DNA from: Oceanithermus desulfurans
GTDB lineage: Bacteria > Deinococcota > Deinococci > Deinococcales > Marinithermaceae
Length of the DNA stretch: 64,000 nt
Direction: 5' to 3'
Assembly (NCBI RefSeq): GCF_014201675.1
Contig: NZ_JACHEZ010000001.1
Span: 248,001-312,000, forward strand
Each line of letters begins with the position of its first letter. The stretch's first letter is position 1. Position numbers and translations under genes: made by a program. Below the pieces are notes generated by a model. It saw only the letters and a list, made by a program, of their open reading frames with translations. It was not told where the DNA came from and searched no databases. Below are positions 63,192-64,000 of this stretch, one piece after another.

Positions 63192-64000
63192 TCAACTCGA
63201 CATGGTCAAGTAACTGAGCACCTCGACGTGGTGGGTGTAGGGGAAGAAGTCGTAGGGGCGCGCGAAGTCGAGGCGGTAGCCGTGCTCCGTAAGCCGGGCG
63301 ACGTCGCGGGCCCAGGTGGCGGGGTCGCAGGCGATGTAGACGATCTCTTGAGGTTTCAGTTCCAAGAGGGCGGCCAGCGTCTCCTTGGCGAGACCCGAGC
63401 GGGGCGGATCCACGGCCACGAGCTCGGCGGGGCCGAAGCGGGCGGCCTCGCGGGCGTCGGCGCGGGCGAAGCGGACGTTTTCGAGCCCCAGCCGTGCGGC
63501 GTCGGCGCGGCCCTTTTCGATGCTGCGCCGGTTCAGGTCGGTCACGGTGACCTGGGCGAAGTTTCGGGCCAGGAAGAAGCCCAGCACTCCCGAGCCGCCG
63601 TAGAGCTCGAGCGCCTTCCCTCCCGTGCCCGCCAGCTTCGCGGCCTCGGCGTAGAGCCCGGCCGCGGCTCGGGGGTTCACCTGGGCGAAGCTGACCACGT
63701 CGATCTGCACCTCGAGCTCGCCGTAGCGCTCGAGCAGCGTTTCCTTGCCCGCCAGAAAGCGCGTCGGGCCCCGGAAGCGTCCGCGCGGATCGGCCGCCCC
63801 CCACCAGACCCCGGCGATGCCGGCCTCCACCAACCCCTCGGCCGCCTTGCGGAAGTGGCGGGCCTTGCCGCCCACGAGGCCGAGCTGCACTTCGCCCGTC
63901 AGCAGGCTGCCGCGCAGGGCCACCTCCTCCAGCCCCACCAGCGGCCAGGTGTTCAGCAGCTTCAAGGCTTCCCGCAGGGGCCCGGCCAGCAGCGGGTCGT
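63192..64000 (-). CDS. TrmA/RlmC/RlmD-type (uracil-5-)-methyltransferase, 5' end cut
   Basis: The frame is open to the window edge; 269 codons are visible and the N-terminal part, with any TRAM domain and Fe-S cysteines, is missing. A TTG at 63965 is an internal codon, not the start, because family sequence continues upstream. SAM-dependent RNA m5U methyltransferase motifs: VVSFAQVNPRAAAGLYAEA, ALELYGGSGVLGFFLA, VAVDPPRSGL and the catalytic Cys in IVYIACDPATWARDVARL. Whether the target is 23S rRNA or tRNA cannot be decided from this part. Confidence 0.88.
   Translation of the reverse strand, partial: DPLLAGPLREALKLLNTWPLVGLEEVALRGSLLTGEVQLGLVGGKARHFRKAAEGLVEAGIAGVWWGAADPRGRFRGPTRFLAGKETLLERYGELEVQIDVVSFAQVNPRAAAGLYAEAAKLAGTGGKALELYGGSGVLGFFLARNFAQVTVTDLNRRSIEKGRADAARLGLENVRFARADAREAARFGPAELVAVDPPRSGLAKETLAALLELKPQEIVYIACDPATWARDVARLTEHGYRLDFARPYDFFPYTHHVEVLSYLTMSS

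Overview
The window is a compact, roughly 68% GC bacterial chromosome segment. It carries housekeeping genes only, with no phage, IS element or CRISPR array. The gene set points to the Thermaceae (Thermus/Meiothermus/Oceanithermus group). The clues are a short IF2, a single-chain SecDF, MgtE, an amylomaltase-type MalQ, the futalosine menaquinone genes mqnA/mqnE, an aspartokinase with an internal beta-subunit start, and many TANNNT boxes 6-7 nt upstream of start codons (leaderless mRNAs). The genus is a guess; the family is fairly secure.

Layout. 0-4.2 kb: end of mutM, then rimP-nusA-ylxR-infB behind a leader hairpin. 4.2-9.2 kb: secDF, a LapA-like protein and recJ. 9.2-13.3 kb: a CUT2-type sugar ABC transporter (binding protein, double ATPase, permease) with an RbsD/FucU sugar epimerase. 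13.3-16.9 kb: a hypothetical gene, then valS on the minus strand behind a T-box riboswitch. 16.9-22.7 kb: leucine-catabolism genes (acyl-CoA carboxyltransferase, HMG-CoA lyase), a lipoprotein with a glycosidase-like barrel, and mgtE with a small pyrophosphatase-like gene. 22.8-28.6 kb: ffh-rpsP-khpA-rimM-trmD, an RCC1-repeat lipoprotein, rplS and a universal stress protein. 28.6-34.4 kb: carB and dnaJ, flanked by two gene-poor spacers with repeats. 34.3-39.8 kb: thrS behind a Thr-coding leader peptide, a PaaX regulator, rarA, small exported proteins, tRNA-Val and tRNA-Cys. 39.8-47.6 kb: a three-ATP-cone 2-phosphoglycerate kinase-like protein, an S41 protease, three small membrane proteins, divergent hom-thrC and lysC, a phosphoribosyltransferase and a 2H phosphoesterase. 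47.6-52.5 kb: a sulfite dehydrogenase-like molybdoenzyme between two diheme cytochrome c genes, then ptb and buk. 52.5-58.6 kb: an HtrA protease, mqnE-mqnA, and an exbB-exbD-like pair followed by a TonB-shaped protein ending in DUF3048. 58.6-64 kb: malQ, glpX, hisIE, hisF, a VapBC pair and a truncated TrmA/RlmC/D-type rRNA/tRNA methyltransferase.

The most notable items are the ExbB/ExbD plus TM-(Pro/Ala linker)-DUF3048 operon, the thrS leader peptide with three consecutive Thr codons, the valS T-box with a GUC specifier that carries a repeat-like hairpin (its cognate tRNA-Val(GAC) is also in the window), and the systematic leaderless promoter architecture.
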